Source of the DNA: Streptomyces griseoviridis
GTDB taxonomy: Bacteria > Actinomycetota > Actinomycetes > Streptomycetales > Streptomycetaceae
Direction: 5' to 3'
Assembly (NCBI GenBank): GCA_014649155.1
Contig: BMSM01000039.1
Coordinates: forward strand, 1-56,211
DNA: 56,211 nt
The position numbers and the translations under genes are program-made. Under the pieces are notes generated by a model. That model had not been told where the DNA came from. It saw only the letters and a list, made by a program, of their open reading frames with translations, and made no database searches. Below are positions 23,639-32,078 of this stretch, one piece after another. Each line of letters opens with the position of its first letter. The first letter of the stretch is position 1.

Positions 23639-24703
23639 TCAGCCGCCGCGCCCGGCCCGGCCCGCGCGGGCGAGCAGCCAGAGCAGGTACGGCGCCCCGA
23701 TGACGCTGGTGACCACGCCCACCGGCAGCTGGGTGCCGGGCAGCAGGTGCTGGGCGGCGAAGTCGGCGAGGCAGACCAGGGCGGCGCCGGTCAGCGCGGA
23801 CGGCAGCAGCGCGGCGCCCTGGCCGGGGACCAGGCGGCGGGCGATGGGCGGGCAGACGAAGGCGACGAACCCGATGGGCCCGGCCGCGGCGGTGGCGACG
23901 CCGACCAGCGCGGTGGCGCTCGCCAGCAGGGCGAGCCGACCGCGCTCGACGCGGACCCCGAGGCCGCCGGCCGCGTCGTCGCCGAGCTGGAGCGGCGCCA
24001 GGTACCGGGAGGCGGCCAGGGTGAGCGGCACGAGGACGGCCGCGCAGCCGAGCAGTGGCCGGAACTGGTCCCAGGAGCGGCCGTTGAGGCTGCCGGTCAG
24101 CCAGACGAAGGCGTTCGCGGCCTCGGTGACCTCCGCGCGGGTCATCAGATAGGAGCGCAGGCTGATCAGTCCGGTGCCGACGCCGATGCCGATGAGCACG
24201 AACCGGCTGCCGCTGACGCCGTCGCGCCATGCCAGCAGGTAGATGAGGGTGCCCGCGAGGAGCGCGCCGACCAGCGCGCTGCCCGACATGGCCAGTCCGC
24301 TCAGGCCGAACGCCATGGAGGCGAGCACCGCGCCCGCGCTCGCCCCGGAGCTGACGCCGATGACGTCGGGGCTGGCCAGGGGGTTGCGCAGCAGGGACTG
24401 GAAGACGGCACCTGACAGGCCGAAGCAGAGGCCGACGAGGAGGGCGAGCAGCGCGCGGGGCAGCCGCAGTTCACCGACGATGAACCAGGTGCCGGCGTCC
24501 GCGCGGCCGGTGAGGACGGCCAGCACGTCCGCGAGGGGGACGTCGATGTCGCCGACGGTCAGCGAGAGCACCAGCGCGCCCAGCGCGGCGAGGGCCAGGC
24601 CGGCGCAGACGGCGGCGAAGCGGGCCCTGCGCGCGCGCCGGAGCCGGCCGATCGCGGCGGCGGCCCCGGCGGGCGCCGGGACACCGCTCAGGGAGGTGCT
24701 CAC
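23639..24703 (-). CDS. FecCD-type iron-siderophore permease 2, system A
   Basis: This 354-residue permease has about ten helices. Family signatures are LRLPRALLALLVGLCFGLSGAVFQSLLRNPLASPDVIGVSSGASAGAV (residues about 80-125), GRSW in the middle, and GPIGFVAFVCPPIARRLVPG near 290. The GTG start at 24703 overlaps the upstream permease stop (GTGA), implying coupled translation and a heterodimeric channel with the 24700-25767 product. Confidence 0.88.
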   Translation of the reverse strand: MSTSLSGVPAPAGAAAAIGRLRRARRARFAAVCAGLALAALGALVLSLTVGDIDVPLADVLAVLTGRADAGTWFIVGELRLPRALLALLVGLCFGLSGAVFQSLLRNPLASPDVIGVSSGASAGAVLASMAFGLSGLAMSGSALVGALLAGTLIYLLAWRDGVSGSRFVLIGIGVGTGLISLRSYLMTRAEVTEAANAFVWLTGSLNGRSWDQFRPLLGCAAVLVPLTLAASRYLAPLQLGDDAAGGLGVRVERGRLALLASATALVGVATAAAGPIGFVAFVCPPIARRLVPGQGAALLPSALTGAALVCLADFAAQHLLPGTQLPVGVVTSVIGAPYLLWLLARAGRAGRGG

Positions 24704-25767
24704 AGCGTCTCCTTACCGCGCCGGCGGACCAGCAGGATGAACGGGACACAGCCCACGGCGGCGGTCACGACCCCGACCTGGACCTCGCCGGGCGGCGCGA
24801 TCACCCGGCCGACGACGTCCGCGACCAGCAGCAGCACGGGCGCGAGCAGGGCGCTGTAGGGCAGCACCCAGCGGTGGTCGGGGCCGGTGAACATCCGTAC
24901 CGCGTGCGGCACGGCGAGGCCGACGAAGCCGAGGGGTCCGGCGATGGCGGTCGCGGCCCCGCAGAGCAGGACGGTGCTCACGGCGCCGAGGGCGCGGGCG
25001 ACGCCGACCCGCTGGCCGAGGGCGCGGGCGAGGTCGTCGCCGAGCGCGAGGCCGTTGAGCCGGGGTCCCAGGCCGAGCGCCAGCACGCCGCCCACCACGA
25101 TGAACGGCGCCGCCTGGAGGACGACGTCGAGGTCACGGCCGTCGAGGGCGCCGACCTGCCAGAACCGGTACTGGTCGTAGGCCTGGCTGTCGGTGAGCAG
25201 CATGGTGTCGGTGAGGGAGATCAGCAGCCCGGTGGCGGCGGCCCCGGCGAGGGCGAGTTTGACCGGTGTGGCGCCCTCGCGGCCGAGCCCGGCGACCCCG
25301 TAGACGAGGAGGGCGGCGAGGCAGGCGCCGAGGAAGCCGAACCAGATGTACTGCTCGGGCGCGGTCAGTGACAGCACGCTCATCGCGAAGACGACGGCGA
25401 CGGACGCGCCGGCGTTCACGCCGAGGAGTCCGGGATCGGCGAGCGGGTTGCGGGTGACGCCCTGCATCACGGCGCCGGCGAGGCCGAGGGCGGCGCCGGC
25501 CAGCAGTCCGGCGAGGGTGCGCGGGACCCGTACCTCCTGCACGACGAGCTGGGCGCGGACCGAGCGGTCCGGGTCGAAGACGCCCTGGACGACATCGCGC
25601 AGGGGGACGTGACCCGACCCCACGGCCAGGCTGAGGACGAGGGCGGCGAGCAGCAGGACGGCGAGCAGGCAGAGCCCGGCGGCGAGGGCGGCGCCGCCGT
25701 GCCGGCGGGCGAGGACCGCCCGCGCCCCCTCGTCGGCCCGGGGCCGGACGGCTGGCGGAGCGTTCAC
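24700..25767 (-). CDS. FecCD-type iron-siderophore permease 1, system A
   Basis: This 355-residue permease, first gene of the minus-strand iron operon, has RVPRTLAGLLAGAALGLAGAVMQGVTRNPLADPGLLGVNAGAS and GPLGFVGLAVPHAVRMFTGP signatures. I chose the GTG at 25767 because the frame upstream is Pro/Arg-rich and runs into the iron box. No purine-rich ribosome site precedes this GTG. Instead a 12-codon ATG frame (25802-25764) ends in TGA that overlaps the GTG, so initiation may depend on coupling to that leader. The DmdR/IdeR-type box lies 114 nt upstream. Confidence 0.85.
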   Translation of the reverse strand: MNAPPAVRPRADEGARAVLARRHGGAALAAGLCLLAVLLLAALVLSLAVGSGHVPLRDVVQGVFDPDRSVRAQLVVQEVRVPRTLAGLLAGAALGLAGAVMQGVTRNPLADPGLLGVNAGASVAVVFAMSVLSLTAPEQYIWFGFLGACLAALLVYGVAGLGREGATPVKLALAGAAATGLLISLTDTMLLTDSQAYDQYRFWQVGALDGRDLDVVLQAAPFIVVGGVLALGLGPRLNGLALGDDLARALGQRVGVARALGAVSTVLLCGAATAIAGPLGFVGLAVPHAVRMFTGPDHRWVLPYSALLAPVLLLVADVVGRVIAPPGEVQVGVVTAAVGCVPFILLVRRRGKETL

Positions 25768-25802
25768 CGGAGGAGGGTCCGGAGGGAAGGGACTGAGGTC
25801 AT
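25764..25802 (-). CDS. Possible 12-codon leader peptide upstream of permease 1
   Basis: An ATG at 25802 opens a short frame (MTSVPSLRTLLR) ending in a TGA that shares four bases with the permease GTG. A CGAGGA stretch lies about 11 nt before the ATG. It could couple translation to a permease start that lacks its own Shine-Dalgarno sequence. The evidence is positional only. Confidence 0.3.
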   Translation of the reverse strand: MTSVPSLRTLLR

Positions 25803-25880
25803 GGCGGGTCGGGTCCTCGAAGGGCGTGCTGAACGGGCCCGGAAAGGGCCGCGCGCACCGGAGGGGGCACCTCCGGATCG

Positions 25881-25899
25881 ATAAGTAAGGCGAACCTAA
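25881..25899. promoter_or_regulatory. Iron box (DmdR/IdeR type), divergent promoter
   Basis: ATAAGTAAGGCGAACCTAA matches the 19-bp actinobacterial iron box TTAGGTTAGGCTAACCTAA well on its right half and partly on its left. It lies between the minus-strand importer operon and the plus-strand flavoprotein gene, so one site may serve both. Confidence 0.8.
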
Positions 25900-25957
25900 C
25901 ATCAGATATCGTTTCACACGCAACTACCCGTCGTACGACGCACCCTGGGAGCCGGCC

Positions 25958-26521
25958 TTGCCGCTTACGATCGACACCGCCGGCGACCGGCCGGACACCG
26001 GCACGGAAGCGGGCTGGACCGAGCTGACCTCGGCCGCCGAGCTGCGGGAACTGCTCGGTGAGCCCTGGCCGCTGGTCATCGACAAGGTCCACGGCCGGCT
26101 GACGGAGGAGGACCAGGAGATCCTGGCCCGCTCGTCGTTCTGCCTGCTGGGCACCTCCGACGCCGACGGCAACTGCGACGTCTCCCCGCGCGGGGACGCG
26201 CCCGGTTTCACCCATGTCCTCGGACCCGGCCGGATCGCGCTGCCGGACCGGCCGGGGAACCGGCGCGGGGACAGCTTCCACAACATTCTGGCCAACCCCC
26301 GCGCCGGGCTGCTGTACCTGATACCGGGCGGCAAGCAGGTGCTGCGGATCAACGGCCGGGCCCGCATCCTGACCGACGCGCCGTTCTTCGACGCGATGGC
26401 CCAGGGCGGGAAGCGGCCCGCGCTGGCGATCGTGCTGGACATCGACGAGATCTACCTGCACTGCCCGGCGTCGCTGAACCGCGCGGGACTGTGGAAGCCG
26501 GAGTCCTGGCAGGCCGGTTGA
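25958..26521 (+). CDS. PPOX-class FMN-binding flavoprotein (MSMEG_1061-like)
   Basis: This 187-residue split-barrel flavoprotein belongs to the pyridoxamine-5'-phosphate-oxidase-like superfamily. The order is a leader helix, RSSFCLLGTSDADGNCDVSPRGDAPGF, ALPDRPGNRRGDSFHNILANPRAGLLYLIPG, and a C-terminal EIYLHCPASLNRAGLW. The FMN-contacting pattern S-DADG-x2-DVSPRGD and DRPGN-R-DS is preserved. The start is TTG at 25958 with CTGGGAG upstream. It sits between two divergent siderophore importers, 58 nt after an iron box, so it is probably iron-repressed. It might reduce ferric-siderophores or act on a siderophore-related cofactor; that role is an inference. It is not PdxH itself. Confidence 0.75.
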   Translation: MPLTIDTAGDRPDTGTEAGWTELTSAAELRELLGEPWPLVIDKVHGRLTEEDQEILARSSFCLLGTSDADGNCDVSPRGDAPGFTHVLGPGRIALPDRPGNRRGDSFHNILANPRAGLLYLIPGGKQVLRINGRARILTDAPFFDAMAQGGKRPALAIVLDIDEIYLHCPASLNRAGLWKPESWQAG

Positions 26522-26564
26522 GCACCCCCGGGGACCGACGGCACCCCGGCACTACCAGCACTTT

Positions 26565-26583
26565 TTAGGTTAGGCTAACCTTC
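26565..26583 (+). promoter_or_regulatory. Iron box (DmdR/IdeR type), system B promoter
   Basis: TTAGGTTAGGCTAACCTTC matches the iron-box consensus at 17 of 19 positions. It ends 6 nt before the GTG start of the next ATPase gene, so it overlaps the expected -10 region. Confidence 0.9.
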
Positions 26584-26588
26584 GCCTC

Positions 26589-27449
26589 GTGAGATCTGGT
26601 GAAGAAGTGGCCGAAACCGTGCGGCTGCGCGGCCATGAGCTGACGGCCACGGACGTGACCGTCGCCTACGACGGCGTCGACGTCGTCCACGGCGCGTCGG
26701 TCGGCCTCCGGCCCGGCGAGGTGACCGTCCTGGTCGGTCCGAACGGCAGCGGCAAATCCACGCTGCTGCGCACGATCGCCCGGTTGCAGCGCCCGCGCAC
26801 CGCCACCGTGCGGATCGACGGCGACACCGACGGCCTGGCCCTGACGTCCCGTGAGTTCTCGCGGTACGTGGCGCTGCTGACCCAGGGCCGGCCCACCCCG
26901 GGCGGTCTGACGGTGCGGGACGTGGTCGAGTTCGGCCGCTACCCGTACCGGGGGCGCTGGGGCCGGGCGGACCCGGACGGCCCGGCCGCCGTCGACCGGG
27001 CGCTGGCCCTGACCGGGGTGACGGAGCTGGCCGGACGCGGCGCCGACCACCTCTCCGGCGGGCAGTTGCAGCGGGTCTGGCTCGCGAGCTGTCTCGCCCA
27101 GGAGACCGGCGTCCTGCTGCTGGACGAACCGACCACCTACCTCGACCTGCGCTACCAGGTCGAACTCCTCGATCTCATCCGCGACCTGGCCGACGACCAC
27201 GGCATCGCCGTCGGCGTCGTCCTGCACGACCTCGACCAGGCGGCGGCCGTCGCCGACCGGGTCACCCTGCTCGAAGCGGGCCGGATCGTCGCCGACGGTC
27301 CACCCGAGGACGTCCTGACCCCCGAGCGGCTCACCGCCGTCTACGGCATCCGCATCGAGGTCGACACCGACCCCCTCACCGGCCGGCTGCGCACCCGCCC
27401 GATCGGCCGCCACCACACCCGACGTGAAAGGCTCGGCACCACCTCATGA
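26589..27449 (+). CDS. Siderophore ABC transporter ATPase, system B
   Basis: This 286-residue FecE/FhuC-type ATPase has Walker A GPNGSGKSTLLRTI, LTQGRPTPGGLTVRDVVEFGRYPYRG, signature HLSGGQLQR, Walker B LLLDEPTTYLD and the switch His in VVLHDLDQ. The GTG at 26589 lies only 6 nt from the iron box. The mRNA may therefore be leaderless or nearly so; the in-frame GTG at 26607 is an alternative start. Its stop overlaps the binding-protein start (ATGA). It energises the fused permease encoded at 28437. Confidence 0.88.
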   Translation: MRSGEEVAETVRLRGHELTATDVTVAYDGVDVVHGASVGLRPGEVTVLVGPNGSGKSTLLRTIARLQRPRTATVRIDGDTDGLALTSREFSRYVALLTQGRPTPGGLTVRDVVEFGRYPYRGRWGRADPDGPAAVDRALALTGVTELAGRGADHLSGGQLQRVWLASCLAQETGVLLLDEPTTYLDLRYQVELLDLIRDLADDHGIAVGVVLHDLDQAAAVADRVTLLEAGRIVADGPPEDVLTPERLTAVYGIRIEVDTDPLTGRLRTRPIGRHHTRRERLGTTS

Positions 27450-28429
27450 GACGCGCTCTCCTCACCGCGGCCGCCACCACCGCCGCGGCGCTCACCCTCG
27501 CCGCCTGCGGCTCCACCGAGCCGGCCGCCGACAGCGGCTCCGAGAAGTCCTCCGAGGCCATCACCCTCACGGACGGCACGGGCGCGAAGGTGAAGCTCGA
27601 CGGCCCGGCCACCAAGGTCGTCGCCACCGAGTGGAACGTCGTCGAGAGCCTCGTCTCGCTCGGCGTGAAGCCGGCCGGCGTCGCCGACGTCAAGGGCTAC
27701 ACGACGTGGGACACGTCGGCCCCGCTGACCAACTCCCCCAAGGACATCGGCACCCGCGGCGAGCCGAGCACCGACACCGTCGCCGCGATCGCGCCGGACC
27801 TCATCGTCGCCACCACCGACCTGCCGGCCTCCGCCGTCAAGCAGCTCAAGAAGATCGCCCCGGTGCTCTCGGTGAAGTCCGCCGACGGCACCGGCCAGAT
27901 CGACCAGATGCTGGCGAACGTCGACCTCATCGCGAAGGCCACCGGCACCACCGACCAGGCCGAGTCGGTCCGCGAGGACTTCGAGGCGAAGGTCGCCGAG
28001 GGCAAGAAGGCCCTCGCCGGCGCCGGCCTGGCCGGCGCCGACTACGCCTTCGCGGACGGCTACGTCGCCTCCAACCAGGTGACCGTCCGCCCGTACACCG
28101 CCACCTCCCTCATCGGCGAGGTCAGCGAGGCGATCGGCCTGAAGAACGCCTGGACCGTCAAGGGTGACGCCGCGTACGGCCTCGGCTCGACCGACGTCGA
28201 GGGCCTGACCGGCCTGCCCGACGACACGCACTTCGCGTACATCGGCAACGACGAGGACGAGAGCGCCACGCCGTTCGCCGGGGCGCTGGCCAAGAACTCG
28301 GTGTGGAAGTCCCTGCCGTTCGTGAAGTCCGGCACCGTGCACCGGCTGGACGACGGCATCTGGATGTTCGGCGGACCCGCTTCGATGTCGGCGTACATCG
28401 ACTCCGTCGTCGCCGCGCTGACGAAGTAG
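27446..28429 (+). CDS. Ferric-siderophore binding lipoprotein, system B
   Basis: This 327-residue lipoprotein has signal peptide lipobox LTLAAC (Cys21) and a FepB-like two-lobed fold. Typical segments are ATKVVATEWNVVESLVSLGVKPAGV, the AIAPDLIVATTD and LKKIAPVLSV hinge region, and LDDGIWMFGGPASMSAYI at the end. The ATG overlaps the ATPase stop by four bases. It differs enough from the 21727 protein to expect a different siderophore. It is the second gene of an iron-box-controlled operon. Confidence 0.86.
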   Translation: MRRALLTAAATTAAALTLAACGSTEPAADSGSEKSSEAITLTDGTGAKVKLDGPATKVVATEWNVVESLVSLGVKPAGVADVKGYTTWDTSAPLTNSPKDIGTRGEPSTDTVAAIAPDLIVATTDLPASAVKQLKKIAPVLSVKSADGTGQIDQMLANVDLIAKATGTTDQAESVREDFEAKVAEGKKALAGAGLAGADYAFADGYVASNQVTVRPYTATSLIGEVSEAIGLKNAWTVKGDAAYGLGSTDVEGLTGLPDDTHFAYIGNDEDESATPFAGALAKNSVWKSLPFVKSGTVHRLDDGIWMFGGPASMSAYIDSVVAALTK

Positions 28430-28436
28430 CGAGGCC

Positions 28437-30506
28437 ATGGCCGTCACCGCCACGAAACCCGCCACCCGCCCGTCGGCGGCGCCCATGTCCCGGCCGGGCG
28501 CGGCCGCGGTGACGGCCGCACTCGTCGTCCTGGTCGCCGCGCTGGCCGTCTGGGACGTCACCCAGGGCACCGCGGACGTCGGTCCGGGCGCGGTCTGGAA
28601 GGCCCTGGTCGGGCAGGCCGACCCGTCCGACGCCTCGGTCGTGATCGCCTCGCGGCTGCCCCGGGCCGCCGCGGGACTGCTCGTGGGCGCCGCCCTCGGC
28701 GTCGCCGGCGGCGTCCTCCAGGCCGTCAGCCGCAATGTCCTGGCCTCCCCCGACACCCTGGCCGTGAACGCCGGTTCCTATCTGGCGCTCGGGGTGGCCG
28801 GGGCCACCGGCCTGTCGCTGCCGCTGTTCGCCTCCGCCGGCGTCGCCTTCGCCGGCGGACTGGCGGCGGCGGCCGTCGTCCTCGGCCTGTCCGGGCTCGG
28901 CACCGGCACCGTCCGGCTGGTGCTGGCCGGCACCGCGCTGATGCTGGGCCTCAACTCCCTCACCCAGGGACTGCTGCTGCTCTTCCCCGAGCGCACCGAG
29001 GGCCTCTTCCAGTGGAACGAGGGCAGCATCAGCCAGAACGGCTTCGACGGCGTGCTGCAGACGCTGCCCGTCGTCGTGATCGGCCTGGCCGGGCTGCTGC
29101 TGACGGCCCGGCGGATCGACGCGCTCGCCCTCGGCGACGACGCCGCGCGCGGCCTGGGCGTGCCGGTGCGGGCCACCCGCGTCACGGTCGTGGTGCTGGC
29201 CGCGCTGCTCTCCGCGGCGGCGGTCACCCTCGCCGGGCCGATCGGCTTCGTCGGCCTGTGCGCGCCCGCGCTGGTGCGGCCGCTGTCCCGCCGCTTCCGG
29301 GGCTTCGCGCGCTCGCGCGGCAGCCTGCCCGCCGCGGCGCTGACCGGCGCGGCGCTGGTGCTCGGCTCGGACGTGCTGCTGCGGGCGCTGCTGCCGCGGG
29401 ACGTGTCGGTGGCGGTGCCCACGGGCACGGTCACCAGCCTGGTCGGCGCCGTGTTCCTGGTCGGGATGGCGATCCGGCTGCGGGACACCTCCGGTGCCGG
29501 TGCGCCGGACCGGCTGCGCGTCCCGAGCCGGGCGGCGTTCCTCGCCACGGTCGCCGTCCTCGTCGTCGTCCTCGCCGGCGTCACGGTCGCGGGTGTGCTG
29601 GTCGGCGACAGCACCCTGCTCCTCGGCGATGTCTCGAACTGGCTCCAGGGGCGGGCCGGGCGGGCCGTCTCCTTCGTGCTGGACACCCGGGTGCCGCGGG
29701 TCCTGGCGGCGCTCGCGGCCGGTGCCGCCCTCGCCCTGTCGGGCACGCTGGTGCAGGCCGTCACCCGCAACCCGCTGGCCGACCCCAGCGTCCTGGGCGT
29801 CTCCGGCGGTGCGGCGCTCGGCGCCGTCCTGCTGGTGACGACCGTGCCCACGGCCGGCGGCTGGGGCATCGCCGGGGCGGCGTTCGCGGGGGCCGGGGTC
29901 ACCGCGGTGGTCGTCTTCGGGCTCGCCGCGCGCGGCGGGTTCCGGCAGAACCGGCTGGTCCTGGTCGGCATCGGTGTCGCCTCGGGGACGACGGCGGTGA
30001 TCAGCCTGCTGATCGTGCTCACCGACCCGTTCAACGCGACCAAGGCGCTGACCTGGCTGTCGGGTTCGACCTACGGCCGTTCCCTGCCGGACGTGGTGCC
30101 GGTGGCGCTGGTCCTGGTGGCCGGCCTGGTGTTCGCCGTGGTCCGGCGCACCGAGCTGGACCTGGTGTCGCTGGACGAGGACACCCCGCGGCTGCTCGGC
30201 CTGCGGCTGGCGCCGGGACGGCTGGGCTTCCTCGTGGTGGGCGTCCTGCTCAGCGCGACCGCCGTGGCCTGCGCGGGCACCATCGGCTTCGTCGGCCTGG
30301 TCGCCCCGCACGCGGCCCGCGCCCTGGTGGGGCGCCGGCACGTGCGGGTGGTGCCGGTGGCGGTCTTGCTGGGCGCCGCCCTGGTCGGCACGGCCGATCT
30401 GCTGGGGCGCACGGTGATCGCGCCGGCCCAGCTCGGTGCCGGCCTGATGACGGCGGTCATCGGCACGCCGTACTTCCTCTACCTGCTGGTCCGCAGCCGC
30501 CGCTGA
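28437..30506 (+). CDS. Fused two-domain iron-siderophore permease (FhuB-like)
   Basis: This 689-residue membrane protein joins two complete FecCD permeases. The first half (about 1-345) has RLPRAAAGLLVGAALGVAGGVLQAVSRNVLASPDTLAVN and GPIGFVGLCAPALVRPLSRR. The second half (about 355-689) repeats RVPRVLAALAAGAALALSGTLVQAVTRNPLADPSVLGVSGGAALG and GTIGFVGLVAPHAARALVG. Fusion like this is known in FhuB and makes the channel from one chain. The gene starts 7 nt after the binding-protein stop. A perfect 11-bp hairpin follows its stop. Confidence 0.88.
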   Translation: MAVTATKPATRPSAAPMSRPGAAAVTAALVVLVAALAVWDVTQGTADVGPGAVWKALVGQADPSDASVVIASRLPRAAAGLLVGAALGVAGGVLQAVSRNVLASPDTLAVNAGSYLALGVAGATGLSLPLFASAGVAFAGGLAAAAVVLGLSGLGTGTVRLVLAGTALMLGLNSLTQGLLLLFPERTEGLFQWNEGSISQNGFDGVLQTLPVVVIGLAGLLLTARRIDALALGDDAARGLGVPVRATRVTVVVLAALLSAAAVTLAGPIGFVGLCAPALVRPLSRRFRGFARSRGSLPAAALTGAALVLGSDVLLRALLPRDVSVAVPTGTVTSLVGAVFLVGMAIRLRDTSGAGAPDRLRVPSRAAFLATVAVLVVVLAGVTVAGVLVGDSTLLLGDVSNWLQGRAGRAVSFVLDTRVPRVLAALAAGAALALSGTLVQAVTRNPLADPSVLGVSGGAALGAVLLVTTVPTAGGWGIAGAAFAGAGVTAVVVFGLAARGGFRQNRLVLVGIGVASGTTAVISLLIVLTDPFNATKALTWLSGSTYGRSLPDVVPVALVLVAGLVFAVVRRTELDLVSLDEDTPRLLGLRLAPGRLGFLVVGVLLSATAVACAGTIGFVGLVAPHAARALVGRRHVRVVPVAVLLGAALVGTADLLGRTVIAPAQLGAGLMTAVIGTPYFLYLLVRSRR

Positions 30507-30511
30507 GGCAC

Positions 30512-30542
30512 GGGCGCCGGGGGCGCGGGCACCCCGGCGCCC
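30512..30542 (+). terminator. Terminator hairpin after system B iron operon
   Basis: GGGCGCCGGGG pairs perfectly with CCCCGGCGCCC around a 9-nt loop, 6 nt after the permease stop. No U-tract follows, as is normal for Streptomyces. Confidence 0.7.
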
Positions 30543-30562
30543 GGGGCGCGTCCCCCCGCGCG

Positions 30563-30688
30563 TTATTAGAAGCGGAGTCAAGTTACTGAACCGTAATAAG
30601 CCGGGTGCTACCCACGGTAACTCCGAGCCCGGTACGGTCCGGTCGTCCCGTCAGCAGCAGCGCGAGCACCATCGCCAGGAGGTTCGCC
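30563..30688 (+). promoter_or_regulatory. AT-rich promoter region of the lipase gene
   Basis: An unusually AT-rich patch (about 30563-30601) with TTATTA and TAATAA inverted outer copies and GTTACTGAACCGTAATAA inside lies 88-126 nt before the lipase ATG. It is the likely promoter or an activator site; no known consensus is matched. AGGAGG at 30677-30682 is the ribosome site. Confidence 0.4.
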
Positions 30689-32014
30689 ATGCCCGCACGT
30701 CCCGCCCTGCTCGCCGCGTCGATCGCCGCCGCCCTCGCCCTGGGCGCCCAGGCCGTACCGGCCGCCGCGGCCGGCGACGCGGCCTCCGTGATCTCCCGCG
30801 GCGTGGAGATACCCGCCTTCTACACCCCGCCGTCCACGCTCCCCGAGGCCGACGGCACGCTGGTGCGCAGCGAGCCGCTGAAGCTGGCCCTCAGCCTGCC
30901 CAGCATCGGCGGCCCGCTGCCCGGCCGGGCGACCCGGCTGATGTACAAGTCCACGGACGCGGGCGGCGGCCCGGTCGCCGTGACCGGCGCCTACATCGAG
31001 CCGACCGCCACCTGGCGCGGCGGCGGACCGCGCCCGCTGGTCGTCGTCGCCCCCGGCACCATGGGCCAGGGCGACCAGTGCGCCGCCTCGCTGGGCCTGG
31101 AGCATCCCCTGCGTCTCAACGGCGAGACGGTCTCGGTCGGCTACGAGGACCTGTCCGTCTACCGCCTGCTGGCCCGCGGCGTCGCGGTCGTCGTCACCGA
31201 CTACGCCGGTCTCGGCGCCACCGACCGGCTGCACACCTACGTCAACCGCGTCGACGAGGGGCACGCGGTGCTGGACGCCGTACGGGCCGCCCGGTCCCTG
31301 GAGAGCGCGTCCGTCACCGCCGAGTCCCCGGTGGGGCTGTTCGGCTACAGCCAGGGCGGCGGGGCGACGGCCGCCGCCGCCGAACTCCAGCCCTCCTACG
31401 CCCCCGACGTCAAGCTGTCCGGCACCTACTCGGGTGCCGCGCCCGCCGACCTCACCGAGGTCACCGAGGCGATCGACGGCAGCGACCTCGCGGGCGCGCT
31501 CGGCTGGTCCCTCAACGGGTTCCTGCAGACCGAGCCGGCACTGCGGCCCATCGCGGACAAGTACGTCAACCAGAAGGGCCGGGAGGCGCTGGCGGACCTG
31601 TCGACGATGTGCGTCGGCGACGCCCTGTTCGGCTACGCCTTCGCCCGGAGTTCGGCCTGGACCACCACCGGGCAGTCGCTCGGCGACATCATCCGCGCCG
31701 AACCCGCGCTCCAGGAGTTCCTGGCCGAGCAGCGCATCGGCCGCCTGAAGCCGGCCGGCCCGGTCCGGGTGGCGACCGGCACCAGCGACAACCTGGTCCC
31801 GCACCGCCAGAGCCGCGAGATGGCGGCCGACTGGTGCGCCCTGGGCGGACAGGTCGACTACGAGCCGGTGCTGCTCCCGAACGTCGGCGACAAGCTGGTC
31901 AACCACTTCGGGGCGCTCCTCGCCGACCAGGGCGAGGCCATCTCCTGGCTCACCGACCGGCTCGCGGGCAAGCCCGCCGCCTCGGACTGCCGGACCCTGC
32001 CGCTCCAGCCCTGA
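30689..32014 (+). CDS. Secreted lipase (LIP family, alpha/beta-hydrolase)
   Basis: This 441-residue exported protein has a signal peptide ending near AVPAAAAGDA (about residue 27). The alpha/beta-hydrolase body has the nucleophile elbow GYSQGG (about residue 213) and a late NLVPHRQ segment that likely holds the acid. HFGALL near the C-terminus supplies a candidate catalytic His. The fold and lengths fit secretory lipases (PF03583). I chose the ATG at 30689 because AGGAGG lies 6 nt before it and the signal peptide begins there. It is monocistronic, between two hairpins, and probably hydrolyses extracellular lipids or esters. Confidence 0.8.
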   Translation: MPARPALLAASIAAALALGAQAVPAAAAGDAASVISRGVEIPAFYTPPSTLPEADGTLVRSEPLKLALSLPSIGGPLPGRATRLMYKSTDAGGGPVAVTGAYIEPTATWRGGGPRPLVVVAPGTMGQGDQCAASLGLEHPLRLNGETVSVGYEDLSVYRLLARGVAVVVTDYAGLGATDRLHTYVNRVDEGHAVLDAVRAARSLESASVTAESPVGLFGYSQGGGATAAAAELQPSYAPDVKLSGTYSGAAPADLTEVTEAIDGSDLAGALGWSLNGFLQTEPALRPIADKYVNQKGREALADLSTMCVGDALFGYAFARSSAWTTTGQSLGDIIRAEPALQEFLAEQRIGRLKPAGPVRVATGTSDNLVPHRQSREMAADWCALGGQVDYEPVLLPNVGDKLVNHFGALLADQGEAISWLTDRLAGKPAASDCRTLPLQP

Positions 32015-32026
32015 CCCGGAGCACGA

Positions 32027-32071
32027 CACGGCGAGAGCCGGTGGCCGCCATGGCCACCGGCTCTCGCCGTG
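32027..32071. terminator. Bidirectional terminator, perfect 20-bp stem
   Basis: CACGGCGAGAGCCGGTGGCC pairs with GGCCACCGGCTCTCGCCGTG around a GCCAT loop. It lies in the 64-bp gap between the convergent lipase and sigma-factor genes. Confidence 0.9.
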
Positions 32072-32078
32072 AGCGGGG

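Noticed and set aside
28158..30581. 807-codon minus-strand frame opposite the fused permease
   Set aside because: Gln/Arg/Ala-rich antisense shadow of the FecCD fusion, without motifs or ribosome site.
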